Of a stretch of 64,000 bases of DNA, positions 40,496 through 48,134 are shown one piece after another. The translations under genes were made by a program, and so were the position numbers. The stretch is from CAVSJA01 sp963728145. Its GTDB lineage: Bacteria; Bacteroidota; Bacteroidia; Chitinophagales; Chitinophagaceae. Within the stretch, counting starts at the first letter, position 1, and each line of letters opens with the position of its first letter. The notes under the pieces were generated by a model, which did no database searches, was not told where the DNA came from, and worked only from the letters and a program-made list of their open reading frames with translations. Location: the NCBI GenBank assembly GCA_963728145.1, contig CAVSJA010000009.1, positions 372,001-436,000 on the forward strand, written 5' to 3'.

Positions 40496-41170
40496 TTGCG
40501 AAAGGGTCCGCAATTTCTTCCCCACATTAAAAGAAATTCACCCATAATATTTGAAAATGATTATAATAAACTAATTTCCCCTAAACAGTCGCGCTTGCTC
40601 GAACAGGAACTTGTAGATCGGCTAAAGAATGGGGATGAATCGGCTTTCAAATATGTGGTGGAGACCTGGCAGGACATGGTCTATAATACCGCTTTGGGTA
40701 TAGTTCAAAATACCGAAGATGCAGAAGACGTAGCGCAGGAAGCATTCATTCAGGCATATGAATCCGTAAATCAATTCAAGGGGGATTCTAAATTTTCTAC
40801 CTGGCTTTACCGGATCACTGTATCAAAAGCGCTGGATCATCTAAGAAAGAAGAAAAGAAAAAAGCGATTTGCCTTTTTGCAAAGCCTATTTGGAACAAAC
40901 GAGGAGGAGGTCAGGCATACCCCAGATTTCCACCACCCGGGTGTGAGCCTGGAAAATAAGGAAAGAGCCGCGATTTTATTTGAAGCAATTGAAAAATTGC
41001 CTGAAAACCAGAGGGTTGCGTTTACATTACACAAATTGGAGGGTTTAAGTTACCAGGAAGTGGCTGAAATCATGGAAACCAGCCTCTCTTCCATTGAGTC
41101 CTTGATGCACAGGGCCAAAAACAATTTGAAGAAAAATCTGACCGAATATTATCAGAAAATCGAAAAATAG
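40496..41170 (+). CDS. ECF sigma factor (envelope-stress type)
   Basis: An RNA polymerase sigma factor with region 2 (AFKYVVETWQDMVYNTALGIV, NTEDAEDVAQEAFIQAYESV, FSTWLYRITVSKALDHLRKKKR) and region 4 (IEKLPENQRVAFTLHKLEGLSYQEVAEIM). No ATG lies upstream of the sigma domain in this frame; the start must be TTG at 40496 (224 aa) or TTG at 40595 (191 aa). I favour the second, because the ECF domain begins there with LEQELVDRLKNGDE and TAATATTTG, a slightly stretched -7 box, is at about 40545. It heads a cluster with a membrane protein and two Spy/CpxP-like proteins. Confidence 0.9.
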   Translation: MRKGPQFLPHIKRNSPIIFENDYNKLISPKQSRLLEQELVDRLKNGDESAFKYVVETWQDMVYNTALGIVQNTEDAEDVAQEAFIQAYESVNQFKGDSKFSTWLYRITVSKALDHLRKKKRKKRFAFLQSLFGTNEEEVRHTPDFHHPGVSLENKERAAILFEAIEKLPENQRVAFTLHKLEGLSYQEVAEIMETSLSSIESLMHRAKNNLKKNLTEYYQKIEK

Positions 41171-41210
41171 TAGCAAGTTTAAAGAGGGTTTCACGTCAAA
41201 AAAACATAAT

Positions 41211-41558
41211 ATGAATCGAAGGTTTACGATAGAAGAGCAGGTGGAAAAGACCCTGAATAGCCTTGATGGGACAGAAAGGGCTAAATCAAATCCCTTTATG
41301 TTTACGCGCATTCAGGCACGCCTGCAATCTGATAACAGCCAGTGGACCGCTGCTGCCAGGGTGCTTAACCGGCCGGTATACGCAATCGCCACACTTTTAT
41401 TGGTGATTTTGATGAATGCCGCGATATTTCTTCAAAATAACGAGTCGGTTAACAATAATAACATCCAGGAAGAAGAGCAGTTATTCGCCAGGGAATACAA
41501 TCTAACACAAGGTTTGGAAGATGGAGTATTGGCTGTTAACAACGATGAGCAACCATGA
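41211..41558 (+). CDS. Single-pass membrane protein, possible anti-sigma factor
   Basis: A 115-residue protein, 40 bp after the sigma gene. The first 60 residues are soluble (RRFTIEEQVEKTLNSLDGTERAK and FTRIQARLQS), followed by one helix (PVYAIATLLLVILMNAAIFL, about 68-87) and a short acidic outer tail. The layout (soluble inside, one helix, short outside) is that of a small anti-sigma factor, but no ZAS Cys/His motif is present. Its last 4 bp overlap the start of the next gene (ATGA), so translation is probably coupled. Role as anti-sigma is inference. Confidence 0.65.
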   Translation: MNRRFTIEEQVEKTLNSLDGTERAKSNPFMFTRIQARLQSDNSQWTAAARVLNRPVYAIATLLLVILMNAAIFLQNNESVNNNNIQEEEQLFAREYNLTQGLEDGVLAVNNDEQP

Positions 41559-42073
41559 GTAAAATAATGCAAAACAATAAGGGGCTAATTTTACTGGTGG
41601 CGATATTGCTTTTGACCAATATCGGTGTACTCGTATACTTTTTGAGTTACAAAAAACCCGCTAAACCGGCTCAACAGGGAGAAAGAAAATCTGTAATTGA
41701 ATACGTTCAAAAAGAAATTGGGTTTAGCGACGAACAAGCAGCGCAATACAAACAGCTGCGTGAACGACATATGGACTCTCTGAAAATTATAGGGGAAGAA
41801 ATACGTAAATCGAAAACAGCATTTTTCAATTTGCTTCAACAAAAAGGTACTTCCGATTCAACTATTCGCGCTGCTGCAGATAAAATCGGAGAAAAACAGG
41901 AAGAATTTGAATTGAATAATTTCCGTCATTTTCAAAAAGTGCGGGAACTGTGTACAGACCCACAACAAGAAGCAAAACTGGATTCAATGGTAATGCGGAT
42001 GATCAACCGACCGTTTGGAAGACGCGGCGGACCTCCTCGTTCTGATTCCGGAAAAAGCTCTGACAAACATTAG
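41555..42073 (+). CDS. Spy/CpxP-like periplasmic chaperone or metal-sensor protein, membrane-anchored
   Basis: A 172-residue protein with one N-terminal helix (GLILLVAILLLTNIGVLVYFL) and a long helical periplasmic domain. The domain has the Spy/CpxP layout: IGFSDEQAAQYKQLRERHMDSL (LTxxQ-like first motif), then EIRKSKTAFFNLLQ and EFELNNFRHFQKVRELCTDPQQEAKLDSM (second motif). The tail RPFGRRGGPPRSDSGK is basic. This architecture is also called heavy-metal resistance or periplasmic sensor (CnrX-like). With the ECF sigma factor it suggests an envelope-stress response. Confidence 0.7.
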   Translation: MSKIMQNNKGLILLVAILLLTNIGVLVYFLSYKKPAKPAQQGERKSVIEYVQKEIGFSDEQAAQYKQLRERHMDSLKIIGEEIRKSKTAFFNLLQQKGTSDSTIRAAADKIGEKQEEFELNNFRHFQKVRELCTDPQQEAKLDSMVMRMINRPFGRRGGPPRSDSGKSSDKH

Positions 42074-42140
42074 GTCGTTGCTAACCCTTACCAAGAACCG
42101 CAAAAACGCCAATCACTAAAAAAAACATACAATTAAATCA

Positions 42141-42530
42141 ATGATCATGAAAAGTAAAATTTTCGTTCTTGCTATTTCTTTATTCGCTTTTGCGCTTGCT
42201 GCTAATGCACAAGGTCAGCCGCAACGTCGTACCGTTGAAGAAAGAGTAAAGGCCGTTAATGAAAAATTCGCCGAATTCAAATTGGACAAAGAAAAGTCTA
42301 CCCAGGTTGACACGATCTTCACCCATTTTTACAAAGCAACCGATAAGCTTCGTGAAGAAATGATGGCAGCCGGTGGACAACCCGATTTTCAGCAAATGCG
42401 TGAAAAAATGCAACCCATCGCTACTGAGAGAGATGATAAATTGAAGAAAGTATTATCAGAAGAACAATTCAAAAAATGGAAGGATGAGATCGAACCTGCA
42501 TTGCGTCCACAACGCAGACAAAATAATTAG
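42141..42530 (+). CDS. Secreted Spy/CpxP-like protein
   Basis: A 129-residue exported helical protein. The signal peptide is KSKIFVLAISLFAFALAANAQ. The mature part has two helical halves of the LTxxQ type: KAVNEKFAEFKLDKEKSTQV, and DDKLKKVLSEEQFKKWKDE, which matches the end-motif 'L..eQ..kw' well. Likely an ATP-independent periplasmic chaperone, effector of the envelope-stress regulon headed by the sigma factor at 40.5 kb. Start ATG 42141 or the in-frame ATG 42147. Ends just before a two-way terminator. Confidence 0.72.
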   Translation: MIMKSKIFVLAISLFAFALAANAQGQPQRRTVEERVKAVNEKFAEFKLDKEKSTQVDTIFTHFYKATDKLREEMMAAGGQPDFQQMREKMQPIATERDDKLKKVLSEEQFKKWKDEIEPALRPQRRQNN

Positions 42531-42547
42531 GAAGTGATCTAACTAAG

Positions 42548-42605
42548 GGTCGAAAACCTTGCTGGCTACTTTACTATTGTAAATTACCGAACAAGGTTTT
42601 CGACC
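42548..42605. terminator. Two-way terminator between Spy-like gene and lytTR gene
   Basis: GGTCGAAAACCTTG at 42548-42561 and its exact inverse CAAGGTTTTCGACC at 42592-42605: 14-bp perfect stem, 30-base loop. It lies between convergent genes and is probably the 3' end of both. Confidence 0.7.
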
Positions 42606-42610
42606 TCTTC

Positions 42611-43360
42611 TTATTGCCCCATCCATTCCTTAAATGAGCTTACATTTTCCTGGCTGATCACAATTTCCTCGGAAACCGGCGGATCAATCTCAAGCAATAA
42701 CTTACTCTTTGGATAGGCTTTGATCTTTTTTATAGAGTTCATATTCAGCAGGTATTTTCTATTTACCCGGTAAAACTGTGAAGTAGAAACGTTCTTTTCA
42801 ATATCTGCTAAGGATTGATCAAGAATGAATTTTTGGCCTTTACTATCAACAAGGCAGACCAGTTTGTGTGCAGCATAGAAATAAGCAATGTCTTCGGTTC
42901 GTATGCTTACATAGTCGGCGCCCCGCTTCACAAGGAATCGTTTCTTATTTCCATTCCCTTGTTGCGAATGGTTCAAAAGATTTTGAAAGTTCACCGCAAA
43001 ATGCTGTTTTAGTTTATTGTACTTGCTCAGGGCAGCATCAAGTTTTTCCTGGCCAACTGGTTTTAATAAATAATCGATGCTATTGTTTTCAAATGCTTCC
43101 TGCCAGTATTCATCGTAAGCTGTAGTAAATATTACGGGGCTGCTTATACTTACTTTCTCGAATATTTTGAAAGAAAGGCCATCAGTTAATTCAATGTCCA
43201 TAAATATTAATCCGGGCATATCATTTACTGATAACCATTCAACCGAATCCTTTACACTATTCAAAACCGCAACCACTTCTATAGAAGGATCGGCTTTTTC
43301 GATAGCCTTTTTTAATTTCTCTGCTGCTGGTTTTTCGTCTTCTATGATGATCGCCTTCAT
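42611..43360 (-). CDS. LytTR-family response regulator
   Basis: A 249-residue two-component regulator. The receiver domain (1-120) has the acidic pocket IIIEDEKPAAEKL, phosphate acceptor Asp55 (LIFMDIELTDG), and VIFTTAYDEYWQEAFENN with the switch Thr. The LytTR DNA-binding domain (about 140-245) has KRFLVKRGADYVSIRTEDI and YRVNRKYLLNMNSIKKI. It is the partner of the LytS-type kinase gene 5 bp upstream. Target genes of the pair cannot be seen. Start ATG 43360. Confidence 0.93.
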   Translation of the reverse strand: MKAIIIEDEKPAAEKLKKAIEKADPSIEVVAVLNSVKDSVEWLSVNDMPGLIFMDIELTDGLSFKIFEKVSISSPVIFTTAYDEYWQEAFENNSIDYLLKPVGQEKLDAALSKYNKLKQHFAVNFQNLLNHSQQGNGNKKRFLVKRGADYVSIRTEDIAYFYAAHKLVCLVDSKGQKFILDQSLADIEKNVSTSQFYRVNRKYLLNMNSIKKIKAYPKSKLLLEIDPPVSEEIVISQENVSSFKEWMGQ

Positions 43361-43365
43361 ATAAA

Positions 43366-44436
43366 CTAACTGATCTTTAGTATGGGCAGGTTCACAATGA
43401 ATTCTTTTTCATCATGCTTCACTTCAATATCTTTTCCGGTTGTAAGTTTATAGCGCTCTGCAAGGTTTTGCAATCCGATTTTGGAAGACGGTTTTCGCAA
43501 GGTTTTCGTCTTTACCGTATTACTGATATGCAAATGATCATCCTGCTGTTCAATATTAATTACAAGCGGTTGCCTGTCTGAAAATTCATTGTGCTTGATT
43601 GCATTTTCGGCCAGTATCTGTAAAGAAATTGGTGGGATCAGGTATTGATCGAGTGACTCATCGGGAATACTGAAGTTGATCTCAACTGCTTTTTCAAACC
43701 GGATCTTTAGAAGTAGAAAATAGCTTTTCAGGAATTCCATTTCTTCTCTTAATAAAACAAGCTCTCTTGCCTTATTCTGGAGAATATACCGATAGACTTC
43801 GGCCAGATTATCATTAAACTTTTTTGCTTTTGCCGGACGAACTTCGATCAGGTAGCTTAATGTATTCAGTGAATTGAAAATGAAATGTGGATCAATCTGG
43901 TTTTTCAAAGCTTCCAGCTCGGCTTCTGCCCTGGCTCTTTCCAATTGCTCGCTGCGCAACATTTCGCTCTCCGATTCCTTAACCAGGAAAACGGTTTCGT
44001 AGGCATGCGTAATGAAAATGACACATATCATTATAATAAGCGTGGATGTGACCACAACATTCCAGTTCACTATTCCCTGGCCAAAGATGTAATACCATCC
44101 AACCAACAAGACTGCGCTTACGGGTATTGTATAAAAAGATATAGCAAGCAGCAGAGTGACGATCTTCTTCAACGGCTTGTTGAACCAATCAAAATAACTT
44201 CTAAGAGTAAAATGCAGGTAGCGGTTGCCCTGCCATATTACAAAGGCGATCGCAATGGTATAGAGGAAACTCATTTTTACTTCCCAGTTCGAAAAATTCC
44301 GGCCATTGATCATGCCTGTAACTAACGGTATGGCAATACCGAAAAACGGAACTAATATCAGCCGGAAACCGATATCGTTCAATTGTTCTTTAGTGCGTGA
44401 ACTCTTCGTCGGAGATATGTTACCGTTGGTCGCCAT
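43366..44436 (-). CDS. LytS-type sensor histidine kinase
   Basis: A 356-residue membrane kinase from ATG 44436. About four hydrophobic helices fill residues 20-150 (LILVPFFGIAIPLVTGM, FLYTIAIAFVIW, KKIVTLLLAISFYTIPVSAVLLVGW, STLIIMICVIFITHAY). A coiled coil (SESEMLRSEQLERARAEAELEALK) precedes the His_kinase box KNQIDPHFIFNSLNTLSYLIE with phospho-acceptor His. The degenerate HATPase core (PISLQILAENAIKHN, SSKIGLQNLAERYKL) ends the protein. No sensor domain. The frame stays open up to 44856, but that part overlaps the divergent DUF1761 gene and has no kinase features. Confidence 0.92.
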   Translation of the reverse strand: MATNGNISPTKSSRTKEQLNDIGFRLILVPFFGIAIPLVTGMINGRNFSNWEVKMSFLYTIAIAFVIWQGNRYLHFTLRSYFDWFNKPLKKIVTLLLAISFYTIPVSAVLLVGWYYIFGQGIVNWNVVVTSTLIIMICVIFITHAYETVFLVKESESEMLRSEQLERARAEAELEALKNQIDPHFIFNSLNTLSYLIEVRPAKAKKFNDNLAEVYRYILQNKARELVLLREEMEFLKSYFLLLKIRFEKAVEINFSIPDESLDQYLIPPISLQILAENAIKHNEFSDRQPLVINIEQQDDHLHISNTVKTKTLRKPSSKIGLQNLAERYKLTTGKDIEVKHDEKEFIVNLPILKIS

Positions 44437-44527
44437 TCTTTCCGGCTTTATTCGCCGTAACTTGTTTATGTAAAGTTTGGAAAATAGTTTAGATAACTCA
44501 AGATTTTTAACCCAAAACCCATTGTTT

Positions 44528-44962
44528 ATGGACATGAGCACAATTAACTGGCTGGCAGTATTGGTAGCCGGCATTTCATCTTTTGTTGTTGGTGGAATCT
44601 GGTATTCGCCCGGACTTTTTGGTAAGGCATGGATGAAGGATAATAATTTCACTGAAGAAGCGATCAAAAGAGGAAACAAGGGAAAGATCTTTGGATTCAC
44701 TCTTGTTTTCTCATTAATCATGGCGGCAAATTTGGGAATGTTCCTTGCTGAGCCAACCGCGAACTGCCCGGTTGATTGCGTGCCAAAAGTGGATCTGGCA
44801 TGGGGCGCAACCGCAGGATTTCTGGCTGGCATTTGGACTTTCTGTGCTATTGCCATCCATAGTCTTTTCGAATTAAAGCCATGGAGAGTGATCCTTATAA
44901 ATGGTTTTTATAGCCTGGTTTCTCTTACATTAATGGGCGCTATTATTGGTGTTTGGCGTTAG
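44528..44962 (+). CDS. DUF1761 membrane protein
   Basis: A 144-residue protein from ATG 44528 (or 44534) with four hydrophobic helices. It begins with the DUF1761 signature INWLAVLVAGISSFVVGGIWYSPGLFGKAWM (residues 5-36) and continues FGFTLVFSLIMAANLGMFL, AWGATAGFLAGIWTF and SLFELKPWRVILINGFYSLVSLTLMGAIIGVW. Family function unknown. It is divergent from the LytS kinase gene and first in a run of small plus-strand genes. Upstream extension to the TTG at 44477 is rejected because it gives a polar, unconserved N-terminus. Confidence 0.82.
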   Translation: MDMSTINWLAVLVAGISSFVVGGIWYSPGLFGKAWMKDNNFTEEAIKRGNKGKIFGFTLVFSLIMAANLGMFLAEPTANCPVDCVPKVDLAWGATAGFLAGIWTFCAIAIHSLFELKPWRVILINGFYSLVSLTLMGAIIGVWR

Positions 44963-44967
44963 GAGAT

Positions 44968-45059
44968 AGTTGACTGGTTAATTGGTTGATTAGTTGACTG
45001 GGCTGTAAGCCTTTCATCCTTCCCCGTGTCAACCTGTCAACTTGTTAACCTGTCAACCC
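44968..45059. repeat. GTTGAC-word hairpin tract
   Basis: Forward words AGTTGACTGGTTAATTGGTT and GATTAGTTGACTGGG at 44968-45002 are mirrored by GTGTCAACCTGTCAACTTGT and TAACCTGTCAACC at 45027-45059. A stem of about 30 bp with a 25-base loop. It begins 5 bp after the DUF1761 stop. Same family as GTTGACAAGG but with a TGG variant. Confidence 0.7.
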
Positions 45060-45097
45060 TAAAAAACCAGACCTTTAACCAAATAAAAACAACAACT

Positions 45098-45490
45098 ATG
45101 GGATTCAAGAATGCAATAAGCTGGTTTGAAATTCCAACCAAGGACCTCGATCGTGCACAAAAATTCTATGAAGAAATTTTTGGAATACAGATGATTCCAT
45201 TAGACCTCGAAAACATAAAAATGCGAATGTTTCCACTCGACGATATGATGGGGGTTGGTGGTGCGCTATGCTATGCAGAAGGCTTTTATAATCCTTCGTT
45301 AAACGATGGCCCGCTCATCTACCTTAATGCAAATCCTGATGTAACTAATGTGCTTAGCAAGGTTGATGCTGCGGGTGGAAGAGTTGTTGTACCAAAAACG
45401 CAGATCTCGCCCGAGTATGGTTACATGGGAGTATTTATCGACTCCGAGGGTAACCGAATTGGACTTCATTCAGTTCCTCCTTCAAAATAA
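45098..45490 (+). CDS. VOC-family protein (glyoxalase/bleomycin-resistance fold)
   Basis: A 130-residue dimeric beta-alpha-beta metal-dependent fold. The first module is NAISWFEIPTKDLDRAQKFYEEIFGIQM (about 5-32) and the second ends with YGYMGVFIDSEGNRIGLHSV, the canonical last strand with the D-P-x-G-N-x-x-x-l motif. Members include glyoxalases, dioxygenases and antibiotic-binding proteins; the specific role is not visible. The frame is open upstream to 45026, but that part is repeat sequence. Start ATG 45098 follows an A-rich leader. First of three linked small genes (VOC, SRPBCC, DinB). Confidence 0.85.
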   Translation: MGFKNAISWFEIPTKDLDRAQKFYEEIFGIQMIPLDLENIKMRMFPLDDMMGVGGALCYAEGFYNPSLNDGPLIYLNANPDVTNVLSKVDAAGGRVVVPKTQISPEYGYMGVFIDSEGNRIGLHSVPPSK

Positions 45491-45495
45491 AAATT

Positions 45496-45996
45496 ATGGC
45501 AACTCACGATTGGAGCCGATTTGCCGTGCGCATAAATACGAAGGTTCCGCATGACAAACTCTACAAGGCCTGGGCAACACGTGGCGGTCTTGAAGAATGG
45601 TTCTTACGCATTGCGGAATTTAAGAAACCCGATGGCACATTGCGATCAAATAATGAGCTGATCCAGGAAGGTGATACCTACCGCTGGTTGTGGTTTGGCT
45701 GGCCCGATTCGGTTGTAGAAGAGGGTGAGGTAATTTCAGCCAATGGAAAAGATTTCTTCAGTTTTAGATTTGGTAAGGCGGGCATCGTGGACGTAATTCT
45801 GAAAGCAGAAGAGGGCGAAAGCATCGTTGAACTGGTACAGCATGATATTCCTACCGATGATGAGGCAATAAAAAATTGGCATATTGGGTGTAAGACCGGT
45901 TGGACTTTTTACCTGGCGAATCTGAAATCCATCTACGAAGGCGGACTTGATCTTCGCAACCGGAATGAAAAAATCCAGGAAGTAATTTCATCCTGA
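45496..45996 (+). CDS. SRPBCC/AHSA1-like protein
   Basis: A 166-residue START-fold protein. It opens FAVRINTKVPHDKLYKAWATRGGLEEWFL, typical of activator-of-Hsp90-ATPase-like or polyketide-cyclase families (i.v.ap.e.vw..wt..g.l.rWf). KDFFSFRFGKAGIVDVILKAEEGESIVEL forms the central sheet, and WHIGCKTGWTFYLANLKSIYE is the long C-terminal helix. It probably binds a hydrophobic ligand; specific function unknown. It starts 5 bp after the VOC gene and ends 1 bp before the DinB-like gene, so they are one operon. Confidence 0.8.
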   Translation: MATHDWSRFAVRINTKVPHDKLYKAWATRGGLEEWFLRIAEFKKPDGTLRSNNELIQEGDTYRWLWFGWPDSVVEEGEVISANGKDFFSFRFGKAGIVDVILKAEEGESIVELVQHDIPTDDEAIKNWHIGCKTGWTFYLANLKSIYEGGLDLRNRNEKIQEVISS

Positions 45997-45997
45997 A

Positions 45998-46522
45998 ATG
46001 AACTTTGATCTAAGCAAATCCTTTGAGATCCTGGAGAAAACTCCGGGGGTGCTTCGTAATCTGTTGACCGGGTTGAGCGAAGACTGGATCATAAATAACG
46101 AAGGGCAGGATACCTTTTCTCCTTATGATGTAGTTGGTCATTTGATCCACGGTGAAAAAACAGACTGGCCGGGACGGATCCAAATGATACTCGAACATGG
46201 TGTGGGTAAGACGTTCATTCCCTACGATCGCTTCGCCATGTATGAAGAAAGCAAGGGCAAGTCCTTAGAAAATCTTTTAACTGAGTTCGAAATTATCCGA
46301 AAGAAAAATATTACATGGCTTAAATCACTCAAACTTTGCCAAGTGGATTTGAATAAACGAGGAGTTCATCCAAAGTTTGGTGAAGTTACCCTAAAACAAT
46401 TGTTGTCGACCTGGGTGATTCATGATCTCACTCATCTTTCACAGATCACGCGTGTAATGGCCAAACAATATAAAGAGGAAATGGGACCCTGGTTGGAATA
46501 CTTTAGGATCATGAATTTCTAA
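45998..46522 (+). CDS. DinB-family metal-dependent four-helix protein
   Basis: A 174-residue DinB/YfiT-type four-helix bundle. Metal-binding His residues appear in DVVGHLIHGEKTDWPGRI (about 45-62) and STWVIHDLTHLSQITRVMAKQY (about 141-162), giving the family's H...H..H set. The family includes thiol transferases (bacillithiol, mycothiol) and hydrolases; no substrate can be assigned. Despite its name it is not the DNA polymerase. It ends the VOC-SRPBCC-DinB operon. Start ATG 45998. Confidence 0.87.
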   Translation: MNFDLSKSFEILEKTPGVLRNLLTGLSEDWIINNEGQDTFSPYDVVGHLIHGEKTDWPGRIQMILEHGVGKTFIPYDRFAMYEESKGKSLENLLTEFEIIRKKNITWLKSLKLCQVDLNKRGVHPKFGEVTLKQLLSTWVIHDLTHLSQITRVMAKQYKEEMGPWLEYFRIMNF

Positions 46523-46636
46523 CCAAAGCAAGTTGAGAATTTATAAATGACAGATCCTGTACCGTAGTCGAACAAGACAGCAAATCCGGAGTTAGCCTTA
46601 TTAACAAATTTTATTTTACAGATCAAAGCATCCATC

Positions 46637-47206
46637 ATGAGCAACGAAGCGTTGAAACAAGCAGAACTAAACCAGATAAAGAACCTGGAGGAAAAAACTG
46701 GCAAGAAGCTAAATGAATGGATAGAGATTGTCCGGAAAAGCAATCTCGAAAAGCATGGCGAAATGGTAAACATGCTAAAGGAAAAGTATGAGATGGGGCA
46801 TGGTTATGCAAATCTTGTTGTGCATTATGCAAAACAAAGTCATGCCGGCGCAGAGGAAAATGAAACAGATTGGATCAGCGAACAATACAAGGGTAAAGAA
46901 AATCTAAAGGCCTGGTATGACGAGCTTATGAACTCTATTTCTTCTCTTGGTAAGGATATTGAAGTTTCGCCTAAGAAAGCTTACGTGAGCCTGCGAAGGA
47001 AAAAACAATTTGCCATAATCCAACCATCTACTAAGACCAGATTGGATATTGGATTAAATATCAAAGGCCTGGATCCTTCAGGAAGATTGGAAGCCGGAAA
47101 ATCCTGGAACGCAATGTGTACTCACCGAATTAAGATTGAAGACAATAAGAACCTTGATAAAGAACTCCTTGGCTGGATCAAATTGGCATATGAACAGGCC
47201 GGTTAA
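46637..47206 (+). CDS. DUF4287 + DUF5655 protein
   Basis: A 189-residue protein. The N-terminal helical DUF4287 domain has NLEEKTGKKLNEWIEIVRKSN and KHGEMVNMLKEKYEMGHGYANLVVH. The C-terminal DUF5655 domain (about 95-187) has DIEVSPKKAYVSLRRKKQFAIIQPS and RLDIGLNIKG. DUF5655 resembles the domain found in some predicted transport and nucleic-acid-linked proteins, but the function of both is unproven. It is cytoplasmic, with no signal. It begins 114 bp after the DinB-like gene and is followed 21 bp later by the YciI-like gene. Confidence 0.78.
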   Translation: MSNEALKQAELNQIKNLEEKTGKKLNEWIEIVRKSNLEKHGEMVNMLKEKYEMGHGYANLVVHYAKQSHAGAEENETDWISEQYKGKENLKAWYDELMNSISSLGKDIEVSPKKAYVSLRRKKQFAIIQPSTKTRLDIGLNIKGLDPSGRLEAGKSWNAMCTHRIKIEDNKNLDKELLGWIKLAYEQAG

Positions 47207-47227
47207 CCGAATATTTAAACTCTGCTT

Positions 47228-47596
47228 ATGAAGAAAAGTACTGTAATTCTTTTAGGGTTAATAATATTGGCCCTTACTTCCTTTTCGGGAAGGAAGAATC
47301 AGGATCAAAAATTATTCATAGTAATCTATACCCCCGGAGAGAATTGGAACAATTCAAAACAACCCCAGGACCAGGATTACTTTAATTTTCATTCTAAGCG
47401 TCTACAGGCCTATCGCAACGAAGGAAAGATTTTGCTTGGCGCTCGCTATAGCAATAAGGGAATGATAATAATGCCGGCGGATAGCGAAGAGGAAATCAAA
47501 AAAATCGTCTTTGCGGACTCTGCTGTCCTGGCAAAAACCTTCAATGCCGAAGTATTTCCTTACAGTGTATTTTATGATGGGTGTATAAAAAGATAG
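47228..47596 (+). CDS. Secreted YciI-like protein
   Basis: A 122-residue exported protein with signal peptide KKSTVILLGLIILALTSFSG. The mature domain (KLFIVIYTPGENWN, then YFNFHSKRLQAYRNEGKIL..., GARYSNKGMIIMPADSEEEIKKIV, and TFNAEVFPYSVFY) resembles the ferredoxin-like YCII family: a first strand, a helix starting with a His-containing stretch, the GPxxd...G turn and the final strand. YciI proteins are normally cytoplasmic, so a secreted form is unusual. Family link is moderate. Twenty-one bp after the previous gene. Confidence 0.55.
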   Translation: MKKSTVILLGLIILALTSFSGRKNQDQKLFIVIYTPGENWNNSKQPQDQDYFNFHSKRLQAYRNEGKILLGARYSNKGMIIMPADSEEEIKKIVFADSAVLAKTFNAEVFPYSVFYDGCIKR

Positions 47597-47623
47597 AGCC
47601 CGCTCAACCAAACCCAACCCGAT

Positions 47624-48061
47624 ATGTTTAGAAAATTCTCCTTTTGGATCTGGGGAACAATTATTTTCCAGTGGTTCACGGCTGCATTACATAGTACTGC
47701 TGTATTTATTGCGCCCAAGCCAGAAATTACTGATGAAAAGGAAAAACTTCTTGTCGATTTAGCGGCAAACTTTAAGAAAGACTATGGAGCAGGGTTTGTG
47801 AGAAGCTACGATGATTTCGTTTTTGCAGTCAGCTTATCCTTTACCATTTTCTTTCTTTTTTCGGGATTCGTAAACTGGTGGTTGAATAAGAAAAAAATTT
47901 CAGGTGAAGTGTGGAGGGGTTTATTGTTAATTCAGGTAATCACTTTCGGTATTGTTTTCATCACGATGCTGTTGTTTACTTTTCTTCCTCCGATTGTTTG
48001 TACGGGATTCATATTCCTTTTTTCAATCGGCGCCTACATTAGTTCCAGGAAAAGAGTTTGA
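47624..48061 (+). CDS. Small four-helix membrane protein
   Basis: A 145-residue integral membrane protein with four hydrophobic helices: FWIWGTIIFQWFTAALHSTAVFI (about 6-28), FVFAVSLSFTIFFLFSGFVNWWL (about 66-88), LLLIQVITFGIVFITMLLFTF and VCTGFIFLFSIGAYI. A polar periplasmic or cytoplasmic loop of about 35 residues separates helices 1 and 2. I recognise no specific motif. It follows the YciI-like gene by 27 bp and closes the run of small plus-strand genes. The terminator lies right after it. Confidence 0.65.
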   Translation: MFRKFSFWIWGTIIFQWFTAALHSTAVFIAPKPEITDEKEKLLVDLAANFKKDYGAGFVRSYDDFVFAVSLSFTIFFLFSGFVNWWLNKKKISGEVWRGLLLIQVITFGIVFITMLLFTFLPPIVCTGFIFLFSIGAYISSRKRV

Positions 48062-48079
48062 ACTCATCATCTCTAAAAT

Positions 48080-48114
48080 AAAAAGCGGCTCCACTAAAGT
48101 TGGGACCGCTTTTT
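48080..48114. terminator. Two-way terminator AAAAAGCGG...CCGCTTTTT
   Basis: Perfect 9-bp stem (48080-48088 with 48106-48114) with A-run on one side and T-run on the other. Lies between the convergent 47624 gene and the foldase gene. Confidence 0.85.
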
Positions 48115-48134
48115 TATTTATAACCGAAATCTGA

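Noticed and set aside
44437..44856. N-terminal extension of the LytS kinase
   Set aside because: Overlaps the divergent DUF1761 gene and has no kinase or membrane features; ATG 44436 begins the real protein.
45998..46522. DNA polymerase IV
   Set aside because: The family name DinB is shared, but the His pattern and length are those of the metal-binding four-helix DinB/YfiT family.
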